From contig JAKSZP010014855.1 in the NCBI GenBank assembly GCA_022478985.1, positions 19,828 to 83,827 of the forward strand: DNA of 64,000 bases. Reading direction: 5' to 3'. Within the stretch, counting starts at the first letter, position 1; each line of letters begins with the position of its first letter. Positions 23,001 to 34,539 of this stretch are shown here, in pieces. Source of the DNA: Massospora cicadina. Lineage: Eukaryota; Entomophthoromycota; Entomophthoromycetes; Entomophthorales; Entomophthoraceae. A program made the position numbers and the translations under genes. The notes below the pieces were generated by a model. It was not told the origin of the DNA and searched no databases. It saw nothing but the letters and a program-made list of their open reading frames with translations.

Positions 23001-26000
23001 CACTTAGTGGGTATGGTAGTTAATTTCTAATGATGCCTTTATGACTTATAAGCCTTGTTTTAAAGGACAAAACGCTCTTTAAGTATGAGATATAATTGGC
23101 TTGAAAAACAAGAATTTTGTCAAGTCTGTTAGAGTCTTGAAGGATGTTAGAAGAAATCTCATAAATGGCTTTGAAAAATCTGAAAAATAATGTTTCTTGG
23201 AAAGCAACCACCACTTATTTGCTTAAACTAGAAACTGAAACGATTGGAAAAACCCCAGTTCTGACCACCATATATTTGAAAATACTCTGCGCATGCCAAC
23301 CAACCAAAGCAGCCTAAATGAGTAGGAAGAGGTTTGGGGCACTGACAGCACCAAACATTCACCTACTATTGGTTGGTTATGCCAAGTCCTCTAGGGGAGT
23401 TGGTCCAAAACCAACGTACTCAAAATACTTCTTAATGGGGAAAAAGACTAACAGGTAAGTGAGGTATGCAAACTCCAAAAAAACCTTTATTTTATTATGG
23501 ATGATAAAATGAACTGGCGACCCTAGCTCATCTGAGGAACAACTGACAATGCTCCCCAGGAAGGGAATGTTAGGGGTAGAATTCCAAAGTAAATTTTAGA
23601 ATGGGCAGGTGTGCATTATAAAGGCAGCACTTCAGGGGCATCACCCAAGTTATTGATTAGGCTTGCACAAGCATAATTTACAACTTGACGATGCACAACC
23701 CAGGCCCCAAAATGACTAAACCAAAAGTAATTTTGAAGCAATCCAACTCAGATTCAGAAAAGCTGAATTTGAGTCAGAATGTATGATCAATTCATACACG
23801 ACTGTTACAGAAATGATATGACAGAAAGATTTTTTCAGGTCCTTCAGCAAAACACCAAGAGTTGTGTGGAAATAAAGATGAAAGGGACGAAGTGTACCCA
23901 TATTTAGGACCAAGATAATGAAAGAGACTAAATTAGGCGTTATAAATGGGATGCCATTCTAAAAGTGCATGTGGGGACCTAACAGAAACATATTGAAGCT
24001 TGACCCTGAAGTATGACTATTAAGATTTGAGAAGCTATAATTTTCCCTATGGTTGCTCACTTAATATTAGCTATAGTTCTTTAGAACAAATAATTCACAA
24101 TTTTATTTTCATAATCTGGCTGTGGGACACTGATGCGTTAAATCAGAGTTTTCATACTATTAGTATATTGGGAAAAGGGGCAGAAGAGAAATTAATTGAT
24201 GACCTTGAAAAGGAAGACCAGTTGCACGCTTTTTACAAGCATAACCCGGGTTTAGTGATTAATAAAGCTCTAAAGAACATGTATAGTATGATTCTCTGGC
24301 GATCTTCCACAGCTTAGTAGTTCAAACTTAGTAAAGAGTTCAGTTCCTAAGGGTTTTGTTACTTTTATAAGCCATAGGTTGGATTCAGATGAGAAATTGT
24401 TAAGCTAAAACATTTTTAATATATTTAAATGCTATATTTAATAAAAATAGAATTACTAGAAAGTTTTGATAGAACTTAAGAGTCATAATTTAAATGGTTT
24501 AGGCTGTAAGAAATTAATGACAAAGAATTAATTTAAAAGTATTCATTGTGCACCTCTAGACCATAAATGATTTTGCAAAAGAAACTTTTTACAACAAGAC
24601 CATTCCACAAGGGTAAAGAATAGGACATTTAATGTACTATTAATTCTTGAGAGATAAATTGGCAATTTGAGCTATTCAGGTGGACTTGACCTATAAAAAT
24701 TAAAATTAAAACTATGGTATTTACCAACTTTATGATAACTTTGAATTGGTTTATAATTTATAAATTACCATATCCATAAACATGTTATGATACAATCTTT
24801 TTCTTCTTCTTAAATTTGGTTTTTAAGAGAGAAAAAGCCCCTTTTAAGGTGAGATTAGGCAACTTTATCAGAGGTAATGATGTATGGGCAAGACCCTAAA
24901 TGTTCATTAATTAGAAAAAATTTGGTGTCAAGGAATAAGGATTTTTTTCATTACCCTTCATGACATCATATTATAGTATCATAACTATGATAATATTGTC
25001 TCTTTTCATATGTATATCTAGGTTAGTCAAAGAAAATTACTTAGAGTCAACTTTAGCTTAATGTCAAAAAATTTGAATTGGCCCTTTAAAAATATATGCG
25101 AAAGTCACATTAAGTGAGTATATCTTAGTAGAATAAGAAGTCATTAAAAATGACAGCTAAGTAAATCTATAGCAGATAATTTATAGACCAAAATGATTTA
25201 GAATGCTGCTGATTGGTGCTTACTTCATGCATCTCCATTTTTCAATGATGGCAACTTTTATTTTATTTGGAGACAAATTAAACCATATTAGCATCTATTT
25301 TATGAAGCTAAGCTTATATGTGGGCTGGTTTGTCACAACACTAATTATCCTAATGATTATGCTGATCTGGAAGCCTGTGCTGTTTTATTAACATATCATC
25401 ATTAACTAAATTTTTACATAACTAACATGAACTATATCTATGCTAATAAAGCAATATATTTTGGGATGGATAGCCAAAGGAGTATTCAACCAGTCAAAGG
25501 CTCCTCACTCTTATTAACTATGCAGTTTTTTCTTTTTTTTCCAACTTCAGCTGAAATTTAATGCTGTGTATTATTGTTACTTTAAATCACAACTTTCATA
25601 ATTCTATCTGCTACCTTACCTATTTAGTGCAATGAATCAATAAAAGGTATCACAAATACTTTTAGATATAAGATACTAAATCGGTATGTTAAAATTCAGA
25701 CAGTATAGCTCTAAAGCTTATCTGTTATATTATGAATAAATGATCACTAATGTCTTATTAACTAGATAGGTATCATATTGCTAATTATATCTTAGGTGCA
25801 GAATTTAAAAATAAAGTAGATTTTAGCTGATAATAGAATATAGTAGAATATAAAATCAATAAAAGATTTTTAGCAACGCCTTTACCTGATTTCAGTTTCT
25901 AAGATTTTAATGGACTATATCTGGCTCATCTATGGATATCAAGCCTATAAAATGCGCATCTTTGAAAGTTATTCAATTAAAAATTTTCTAAAAAGTTCAG

Positions 26001-26589
26001 GGCACTAATTCACTATGAATCTCTTTAACCTATCTTATAGGTACCACTTCTGTTATAACAGTATTACTAAAATATAATTTTTGATAATGTTGCAAACATA
26101 TGACTTTACTAGCTTCATAATTATGTAACAAGATGATTAAAGTGAATTAACAAAAAGATTATCAATTATGGTATGTTATTAAGTTGTTGTTATATGATCA
26201 CCTGATCGTGATTTCGAATCTTATTAGATGTAATCCAACCAGAGGATAAATAATGAAAGGCTTAACAATGAGCATTGAAACCACCCTAAAAGTGTGTTAA
26301 AACGTTCAAGGTAATAAAATACAATTGACTAAAAAGAAAACTAATTAGAAGGAAGGTAAGATAAGTTGAGAACCCAATATAGCAGAGAAAGATATGGCTC
26401 CTTTAGCAGGTTTCACAAAATACAATTTTAATTGTTAGTTACTAGTAGGCTAAATGATTATGAGTCAAATTAGCTACAGAGTCTGTCCTAATGTGATTTA
26501 TTAATTAGGAACTATGCACTTTTCAGTTATTAAAAGCACTATAGTTTAGTCTCTAGAATACATAATTAATACATGAACATTTATATACT
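20097..26589. other. AT-rich, gene-empty spacer
   Basis: About 6.5 kb without any domain I recognise. The longest open stretches are under 100 codons and lack coding character. Examples are 24027-24317 (+, 96 codons, the most protein-like, with a short charged helix EEKLIDDLEKED) and two adjacent minus-strand pieces at 22984-22790 and 22765-22526. The stretch 23290-23600 is somewhat GC-richer and carries inverted arms AACCAACCAA (23298-23307) and TTGGTTGGTT (23369-23378). It has some resemblance to the start of LTR3 and could be an old LTR. Nothing else is apparent. Confidence 0.4.
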
Positions 26590-26830
26590 TCAGGGAGCAT
26601 ATTTAGTGTGGGTGTTAACCCTTGAGATTGCAAGATCTTTTTCAAAGTCTCAGAGGAGCCAAAGCCTTTGATTGAGGATAGGAGGACTCTTTATCACTCT
26701 CCTGGAAGGTTTCAGCGTCACTATAGCCCTTTGATTTCCATGGGACAATGGTTCAATCCAAGGTTTCATTTGTTATCATTTTTAGAAGGACAGAGAGAGT
26801 TTTAGGTAGATTTGATTATCATCTAAAATG
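26590..26830 (-). repeat. Gypsy 3'-end unit shared with 53505-53740
   Basis: About 240 bp with clear similarity to 53505-53740. Shared blocks are GAGTGTGGGT...CCCT.AAGATT, CTAAAGCCTTTGATT.AGGA, CTTTGATTCCCATG.GACAATGG and AGGGTGGAGGGAGTTT-like sequence. It lies immediately downstream (minus strand) of the G4 integrase C-terminal region, so it is probably the 3' tail and/or LTR start of that Gypsy family. Exact ends are not determined. Confidence 0.55.
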
Positions 26831-27720
26831 ACTTAATTCCAGCCTTTTCTGAAACTACCTCATTTAAGATCTTTCTATATGGAACATAGCTTTAATAAAA
26901 TCTTTTTTCAACTTGATCAATGACTGTACCTGTCTTAAGACAATAGAGTACTCTGGCCCACAGCAATATATCACCCTATAAGGTCCAGACCATGACATAT
27001 TTAATTTATTGGCTCTTCCTCCAGGGTGATGATGCTAAAGCATTATGCGCTCTTGATTGATATTATGGTATAATTGGATTTGTGGCATTGGCTTGTTTCT
27101 CCTCCTTTTGGGGTAATGATATCTAAGGATCTAAACTCTAGGGTTTGTATCCTAAATACTATCTCTAATAGTCTTCTAATGGCAGCATCTGTTCCAGAAA
27201 GGAGGTTTCTAGGATAGGTTGAACACAAGGGGTAAACCTGGATCAAAACGTACAGAGAATTGAATGGGGACATCTAAATGATTCAATGATAGCTCACCCT
27301 ATAAGCCATCAGAGCTCATAGAAGATATTCATTCCATTTACCTGGGTTAGTCTCTACCATCTTTCATAGTATGGAAATGAGGCTGACATTAACTCATTCT
27401 ACGGTCTCAATGGTTAATGGATTGTAGGTAACTTAACGTCCTGATATGTTCCCACCAACATTTTAAGTTTATTTACAACTTGCAATATGAAAATTTGTCC
27501 CATTATTAGACCGTAGCATATTTAGGCTACCATTTCCTGTAAAGATGTGCATGAGCAGAAACAATGTGGTAGTATTAGTCAAATAGGAGACCACAGAGAT
27601 GGCCTTTCACACTTTTAGGGGTCAATAGCAATGATATTGCATTGGCTTCTATATAAAGCTTTGGGTTTGGTCCAATTACATACATATCTACACTGGCAAA
27701 GGGATAAGTTGTTCTAATGA
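26831..27720 (-). pseudogene. G4: Ty3/Gypsy integrase remnant
   Basis: Decayed integrase read right to left. The start of the catalytic core is at about 27720-27600. The block LRSNNGTNFHIAS (second catalytic Asp region, Asp changed to Asn) lies at about 27510. The block ETVE.VNVSLISIL (equivalent of GTVERVN, catalytic Glu kept, followed by a stop) lies near 27400, with GKWNEYLL downstream. The GPY/F-like module (GPYRVIY..GPEYSIVL) lies around 26990-26930. The RT part is absent to the right, where other sequence starts. By family knowledge it integrates LTR-element cDNA; here it is dead through many stops and indels. Confidence 0.7.
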
Positions 27721-27819
27721 TTTAGTGTTGAAAAATTTAGATATTAAGCTTTTTGTTTAACACATAAAAGACACTAGTAAAGTATATCATGGAATCAGCC
27801 CAGATTTTAATTAAATGTT

Positions 27820-28037
27820 TTGGCAATTCCTCCCTGTATCGTCACCCCCTATTACCCCAACCATCTGCTCTGTGGCCACGTTGAGGGTGGATGGAATATC
27901 TATTTATCCTGTTATGAGCTGGACCACTTGAAACTTAAATGCCCATCCCTGGATGCTTTTGCCAACTCTGCGCCCTCATCCATCAGAATTTATACTGTTT
28001 ACAAGCCTTGGATTTTGGAAGTATGGGATACTATCTT
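27820..28037 (+). pseudogene. Knuckle-like gag fragment cut by LINE C
   Basis: A plus-strand open stretch up to the LINE C insertion point. It carries a block YLSCYELDHLKLKC (near 27900-27945) that fits a retroviral CCHC knuckle CX2CX4HX4C with the first Cys changed to Tyr and the usual Gly to Asp, both single transitions. The stretch downstream of the nest (from 45824) would be its continuation before LINE C inserted. The family is not identified. The call rests on one degraded motif. Confidence 0.35.
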
Positions 28038-28049
28038 AAACCCCCTTTA
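28038..28049. repeat. Target-site duplication of LINE C, left copy
   Basis: AAACCCCCTTTA directly precedes the LINE C start. The same 12 bases occur at 45812-45823, directly after the LINE C tail on the far side of the nested insertions. Confidence 0.9.
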
Positions 28050-28143
28050 AACTATTCTCTCTCGTTGCAATCACTTTTGCAACTTATTCAATTCAAGTCT
28101 GAATTTAGTTTGATAATCTCACAGAGGAGATTAGTTTGCGCCC

Positions 28144-29552
28144 ATGTCAGGGAGCAGTTGGGCAAGTAAGGTTAAAGGCACAGGTGGTAGGCCTGCAACT
28201 TCCAACGTTTGCAAATGCTCCAGAGAAACCGGTGTTTTAGATAAAAATAAAAAACTGGCGGTTACTATTTCCCCAGAAATCCTTGCTTGGCAGGCGCGAT
28301 GTAACAAGTACATCAACACGCTGCTTTCTCAACCAATCTCGTCAATGGAATATGGAGTCTGGGTGTTCCTGGATGTTTAACAAACAGCGTTGTGGGAAAA
28401 AATTTGTGGGGATGTGCACACTCATTTCCCAACTGTGGTGTACGTCGCACCTCACTCCATGTCATGTAGTTGGCTGGATCTCGGTTTCAAAAACAAGGAG
28501 GCAGAATATGAAGCTGCTGCGGTGCGCGTTGTGATTGACCTCCCTGAAGGGCAGTGGGTCATTGAAACCAAGCGCACCAGATGGACAAAATCCAACCAAA
28601 TTTTCCTAACGTTCAACTTTTTGCCCACTACAGTCAAGCGTGCCATTCTGGAGCAGCACCTGAAAGATGGTCTCACTGCTTACAGCAAAATACAATCTTT
28701 TGAGATGCAATTCTTGACGCTGATGCCACACCTTTGCACCGGCAAAGCCATTGCAGTTCTGACCCCAACTGAGGAGATTGCAAAGGACTAACCCAGATCC
28801 CGCACTCCACTCTTTATTAATATTGAAGGGCATACCGCCCACCCTTTCCGGGTAACTGTAGACATCGCACCCCCCATTTGCACCCACTGTGATGCATTTG
28901 GCCATAAGGCACACGCATGCCCCACCAAGGAGGGCATCACATTCCAAGAGCACCCCTCAGCGGCCATGACCAACGGGGAGGCTCACTATGAACCAACAAC
29001 TAGCATCAAAGAGGCCTTCCCATGGGGAGCACAAGGCTGCTACCTATTGGTAAAGCCTGTCTCCCCTCAAGAGCAAAAGAAGGCCAAACAGGCCCACAGG
29101 GCCGCAGCCAAGGAAGCGGCCAAGGTCGCCTCTGCTATCCCACACTCCCAACGCCAGGAGGACATTGAAACCTTTGCAGCGGAAGCAACTTGGGAATCCC
29201 TCAACTAATCAGATTGGGATGCTCAAGCAGATTGGGCCACCCAAACTGAGGATCTGATGGATGACTCAATCTCACCTGACCTTTGCAACCAAGCCCCTGA
29301 TTGGAATCAACTTGTCCTCAACCTACCTGAAAATTTTTTTTGACCTGAACGTTGGTGCACCGAACTTGTCCACAATGCAAAAATTCGTTTGACAGCGGGG
29401 AAACCAAAAGTGAAGGCAAAAGAAAATGCAAACCTGTCTGCTAAAATTAACAAATATTCTGATAGCATTGATGCAAACACCCGCGCTGCTGTGAAGGCCT
29501 GTGGGGATCCAGAGGAGGCTGGTGGGCCCAGGTGCCCACCCCTCACACCTAA
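28144..29552 (+). pseudogene. LINE C ORF1, CCHC RNA-binding protein, broken
   Basis: Starts at ATG 28144 (MSGSSWASK). It reads 28144-28380 up to TAA 28378-28380, where copy B has CAA, then continues in 28390-28791. A small deletion near 28788 shifts frame, and the C-terminal part runs 28966-29208 to TAA 29206-29208 (CAA in B and D). It has the conserved block RWTKSNQIFLTF and the motif MPHLCTGKAIAVL. The CCHC knuckle CTHCDAFGHKAHAC at about 28877-28920 keeps all ligands. An Ala/Lys-rich helix lies at about 29080-29130. The original stop is TAA 29550-29552, 6 nt upstream of the former ORF2 start. Confidence 0.82.
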
Positions 29553-29558
29553 GGTGTG

Positions 29559-32500
29559 ATAGGGGAAGCCTTCACTTTAGGGACGTTGAACATTGCTGGA
29601 CTCAAGGCCTCACTGTCCCAGGCTAGGAAACTGAGTTTTTTACAAAAAAATTTACCCGTGGACATCCTGGCCATCCAGGAGTCCCACTGTCAATGAGGTT
29701 CTGAGGACTCTTGGAAAACTATGCTCTCCTCTTCCCATTCCTTCTGGTCTGGGCACTGTGGGGTGCTTGTTTGGAAAAACAATTTTTTTTAAATTTTTAT
29801 CATCCGAATCTTTCCTCGATGGCCATGTCCTCATTTCACATTTTGTGGGCTGACGTGGTGCATGCTATCATCAACATTTATGCCCCAACCTGTGCATGAG
29901 AGCGTCAGGAATGCTTATCGTTGGTCAAATCCCTTCCATTACCCCCTGACCCTTTCATAGTTGGTGACATGAACTGTTGGTTAAACACATCCACAGACCG
30001 CTGGCCTTTCTCATCCCACACCCTGGGTCATGTAGAACTTCGCGTTCTATAGGCCACCCTTGGGTTGTATGACGCGCTGCCACAGTAAGCTCCGCTGCTC
30101 GAGAACATGACGTGACCCCACATCCAAAACGGCCAATTAAGGTCCATGTCCCACATTGACCTTACCCTCGCGCTGGTGAAATTTTGATCCCATATTTCCC
30201 ACTTCCACACATCTAAATTGATTTCTCTGATCACCTGCTGGTCTTGATAACCTACCACTTACCTGTCACAGTGGCTAGGGCTCCGCATTGGTGCAAACTC
30301 TGCTCATCCAAACTTGCATCACCAGGATTTTCACCATGGGTAGAATCAGCGACTTTGGCAAAAGAGTTTATTACACCATTTTGCACGGACCCAATTTCCA
30401 CATGGTCAGCCTTCAAAGCGGAAACCATCCGCTACACTTGCCACCTCTCTTCCGATGCTCACATGCTACATTGGCCATCATCTTGCGCACTCTGGCAGAG
30501 TTGGAACACTTGGAGTCCAACATCCCAGCCATGGGCTACAGCCCTTTTTGGAGCTGGAAGTTAGCAGAAGCAGCCGCCCACCTTAATGCGCTTGAAAGGC
30601 AACACAAACATTGGGTTTGTGTTCAGTACAGGGCCAAACACATTACAGAGGGTGGCACATGCTCCACTTATTTTTTAAAAAATTCTTTGCACCGTGCCAG
30701 AGTGTGGCCTGCACACAGGTGCAGAGGTCGGACAATTCCGTCACGGATATGCTGGCCAAAGTGGTGATTGAAATACAAAAGTAATACTCTGAGTTGTACC
30801 AATATGATCCAATTCAGCTGGCCAAAATGGCGAAATTTCTTGATAGCGCTCACATCTGCACCGTTTACCAATACCCAGAGTTAATAGATTTGATTACTCT
30901 GAACAAACTCTGGTCCACCATCCGTGGCGCACCACATTGGAAATGCCCAGGCCCTGATGGCATTCTGTATGAGTTCTATAAAAAGCTCTATATATATCTA
31001 TCCCCAGTGCTGCTTGCCTCCCTTAAACAGAGCCTTCTGGATACGCGTCTTCTACCAGGAGGGCAAGAGGCCTTTACCATCACACTCATCAAGAAAGGGG
31101 TAATCTAGACCTAGCCAACTGGCGCCCCATTCTTGAATTAACACAGATACAAAAATTTTAACTAAAATCATGGCTAACCGTCTAGGGATTGTAGCCTCTG
31201 CCACCATCTCCCCAGAAAAATTTGGTTTCATACCCAGAAGGTCAATTTGGGACAATGTGCACTCTGTGGCTAACGCATGCCAGTCCACAGCCTCTGGGGC
31301 ACTAGTATTCTTGGACCAACAGAAGGCCTATGATAGAGTGAACTCGGAATACCTCAGGGCCTGCCACCAACAATTCTGCTTACCCCCTCGCTTCATCAGC
31401 TGGGTGATGATGCTTACTGAATCTGCAACAATGGCAGTGCGTGGACCTGGCTTCCTCAAGGAAGTAGTCCGCCCTCAAAGGGGCCTACGCCAAGGGGACC
31501 CCCTTAGCCCACTCTTATATAACTTCAGCATTGACCCACTACCTCAAAACGTGAATGCCCGCCTCACTGGGGTCCATGCACCAGGTCAAGCCCCAGTCAA
31601 GATGATGGCATTTGCAGATGATTGTGTGGTTAGGGTGTCTAATAATCAAGATGCACGCGCGCTTGAAGCTCTCATCCAGGTGTATTCCCGGGTAAGTAAT
31701 ACTGCACTGAATGCCTCCAAAACTGAAATCATCCTCCTTGGTTGGTATCAGAGGAGCTGGGCCCCAGCGACCAGTACCCATCCCGACCCATCTGCTCGCA
31801 CACATACTCGCTTTCCCTGCCCACCCCACACCGCCCCACTTATGCTCCCCTTCGTGCCACGCCAAACCATAGGGCCTGTCCGCCATCTGGGCATGTGGGT
31901 GGAGGCAGGCGGGTATGCCTCAGCAGTAATGGAAAGTAGTATTCTAGAAAACATGAAGAAGAGCATCACCTCCCTCAGAGCCCACCCTACTTCCCTTACT
32001 GGCAGTTTTGTTTAGATAACTCTATGCTCCTCTCCAAAGTCTGGTTTGAAGCCCACGCCATCGCCTTCTCCCCAGGTTTTTCAAATCTATGTATGCCCTT
32101 CTACAAGGGTGGCTCTGGTCAGGCCGCCCATCGCCAGTGCGGCTTGAGGTCATGTTTGGCCCTCATCGTCATGGTGGCATGGGCCTGCTCAACTATAAAG
32201 CCCATGCTTCCAAGATCCTGGGCACCTGGATTGTGGCCGTCACCGCCCCTATGCTCCCCTCCCAACACTGGTCCCGCGCGGCCCGCTCCAACTTATCCCA
32301 CGCCCTGGGCCTTACCAATCCGTCAAACCTTCACTCCTTGATGAAATATCTGGCTTCCCACCCAACGGTCACAGGTCCTCACGGTACTAAACCACACTTT
32401 AAACAAATCCTCCTCTCCATGCAGAGCGCTAAGTGGAGAATCTGTATTTGTGGACACACAGCCCAGAGAGGCCGCCCCTCTCCTCAGTTCACACAGGAGG

Positions 32501-33151
32501 TACAGGGGCTACCCATTCAAGATGGCTTGATCCCCAAACGGCCCCATGTCCTATCCAGGGTGGACTAACTGGACATGATGGAAATCCCTTATTCCCTTGA
32601 GACCCAGAAGACTATTTGGAATTACGCACATCACCCCCTGTTGCTGCCTCATATCCGTTCACATGTGTGGCACTGCCTGAGGTGGGTGTACCATATAGCT
32701 GGGAGCTCTAACGCTTTACACTCATCCTGTGTCATGTGTGGCCAGTATGGAACGCTGTTCCACCGCCTGGAGAAGTGCCCTATCTCTAAAGCAATATGGC
32801 GCGAGTATAACGTCTGCTTTTCCAGGATCAGGCACATACCTTCAGTTTGTCTTGGGATATGTTTGCTCTATCCATGGCTCCCCCTCATCCACCCTCCCTC
32901 TGTGCTCTGGTGGTTGCAATCGCCATGTGGACTATCCACACAGTTGTATTGGATGCCATCGCAGGCTCCACCCCCACCCTCCCAGAAGCTGTCCACATAT
33001 TCTAGTCCCATTTGGTGGACCACTTTCAAGCGTGGATGTTTGGGTATCTCCCACCGCGTCGCTGTCAGTTGTTCTCCTCCTGGTTCCCAGTTTGGTTCAT
33101 CAACTCGGACCCCTTCCTCCACATGTGTTCAATTGTGGTTACAGCCCCTTT
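29559..33151 (+). pseudogene. LINE C ORF2 (endonuclease - RT - zf-RVT), start lost and 3' end cut by G1
   Basis: The start position is ATA (29559-29561) where copies B and D have ATG. Endonuclease: the first strand GTLNIAG at about 29580 and GDMNCW near 29965, with stops between. RT: the open piece 31170-32015 contains IPRRSIWDN, LDQQKAYDRVN, GLRQGDPLSPLLYNFS and the catalytic FADD (31611-31622). The zf-RVT finger CVMCGQYGTLFHRLEKCP lies at about 32728-32785. G1 inserted about 40 bp before the ORF2 stop. The last codons are at 45652-45680. At least four frame breaks are visible. Confidence 0.85.
33147..33151. repeat. 5-bp target duplication of chromovirus G1, left copy
   Basis: CCTTT immediately before the LTR start TGTCATGG. 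The same five bases follow the other LTR end at 45647-45651. Uninterrupted copy B reads CCCCTTTACACG at this point, so one CCTTT was present before insertion. Confidence 0.92.
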
Positions 33152-34521
33152 TGTCATGGAAATGGCAGAAGAAGTTTAGACCGGCCTGCAAGTCAGGATG
33201 CGTGAACACCCAAAAAGCAAGCCAGAATGCCAGAGGCATCGTCAACTGTATGACTTGATATGGAGCCAGGAAATGTGATACCACGAAGTGGTGGTATAAA
33301 ACAGGGTAAGGTTTATCCCAACGACAAACCACACTGAACCCATTCCCAACTCAGTAGTTCTAACTGCATGAGGTGGGTTTACTGGGATAGTTTTGACGAG
33401 ATTCTTGGCTTGAAAGGCCAACTCATTGGGGGCGATAGGGAGATGGATTCTTTCTTTCCATTGTTGTACATAGGGCCATAAGATCCCCATGTATTGTTGT
33501 CAGAAGTTCATAAGTGTGGGGTTGTAAAACCAGAAATGTTTGACTCGCTGGGCCCAATCAGTGATAGAGGGAGCCATGGTGACCAAAAGAATTGGTAAAG
33601 TCCACCCAGAGTGCGGGGCGATGGACCACCAGGGAAATGCCATCTGGGATGCGGTCAGAATGGAAAATGGAAAAAAATTTGTTTTTTTAGGAAAAAATTT
33701 ATTTGGAAAGGAAATTAAAAAAATCGACCAACAATTTTCTCAGTGCCATGCAACTGATTAAATAGTGGTTGATTGGGTAGTGACAGGATGGGGTCAGGAC
33801 CCACAAATTTGACCTAACTGGCGAATTGTTTGAAAATGGGCAGGTTTATTCTTTGGAAACTGACATCACAAAATTCAGCGGTGGGCCGAGTCTCTTTCAG
33901 TTCAACCTCAAACATTTAAACCAGGGCTTGACTACATTTCCTATGGTTATTATGATAACATTTAGACTGATGGGCGATGGGAATCCCCCAAGGCCATCCC
34001 ATATAGGGATGGGTCCATTTGGTTGGGAACGGGTTTGGGAAGGCTAACTTGCCCACGCTCAGTCATCTAACCGTTCGTTCAGTCAACAGCAGCACATTGG
34101 GTGCAACGCCTGAATTACTATCAGAGGGCTTCAAACCCTTGTCAATGGTGCCTGATATTTGTTCTACTGGTTCAGTGATTGAATTGGAACCATCGGCAAT
34201 CTAGCTAATATCTCATTCTTCATGCTTTTACAGCCATTCGAATTTTGGGCATCAGCCAGATTGCCAGCCAAATTAGATCAGACCAATTTCAATTTGGTAA
34301 TCTCAGCACAGATTTTACTAATTCCCGCAACAGTTTCACTGAGGTAAGTGTGTGTATTGGGGTGGGATCCAAAGTGGATGAGCTGTTACTCTCGTTCATC
34401 TACTACATGTGTGAGATTGCCCTGAGTGATGTGAGGTACCGCCATTCTCTTCAGTGTCTTTTTATTCAGGAATGGGAAGATGACCTGATCAAGCGCCAAA
34501 GGACATTCCCCGAGACTTACA
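33152..34521 (-). repeat. G1 3' LTR (1370 bp)
   Basis: Begins TGTCATGGAAATGG and ends GAGACTTACA on the plus strand. It aligns along its whole length with 44278-45646 (1369 bp). On the element strand it begins right after the polypurine tract. Confidence 0.92.
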
Positions 34522-34539
34522 TTACCCTTTCCTTTTTCC
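34522..34539 (-). other. G1 polypurine tract
   Basis: The minus strand reads GGAAAAAGGAAAGGG followed by TAA, then the LTR start TGTAAG. A purine run abutting the 3' LTR is the plus-strand primer site expected in LTR retrotransposons. It fixes the element's direction. Confidence 0.85.

Larger units (their letters stand above)
28050..33151 (+). mobile_element. LINE copy C (subfamily I), main part, interrupted by chromovirus G1
   Basis: Starts at AACTATTCTCTCTCGTTGC and carries the complete 5' UTR, ORF1 (28144) and almost all of ORF2. It stops abruptly at 33151 in CAGCCCCTTT, where G1 begins. The missing 160-bp tail is at 45652-45811. The two parts sum to about 5.26 kb, almost the length of LINE D (5.28 kb). 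So C was complete before G1 entered. Confidence 0.93.

Noticed and set aside
23298..23378. Inverted AACCAACCAA / TTGGTTGGTT arms as a MITE or regulatory hairpin
   Set aside because: Arms of only 10 bp around a loop of about 60 bp with no duplication outside. An old LTR3-like piece is equally likely.
24027..24317. 96-codon ORF as a possible host gene
   Set aside because: Isolated in AT-rich sequence, with no motif, no homologous second copy and no intron signals I would trust.
33540..34047. Plus-strand open stretches in the G1 LTR
   Set aside because: They lie opposite the element's direction, inside a repeat, and show no protein family character.
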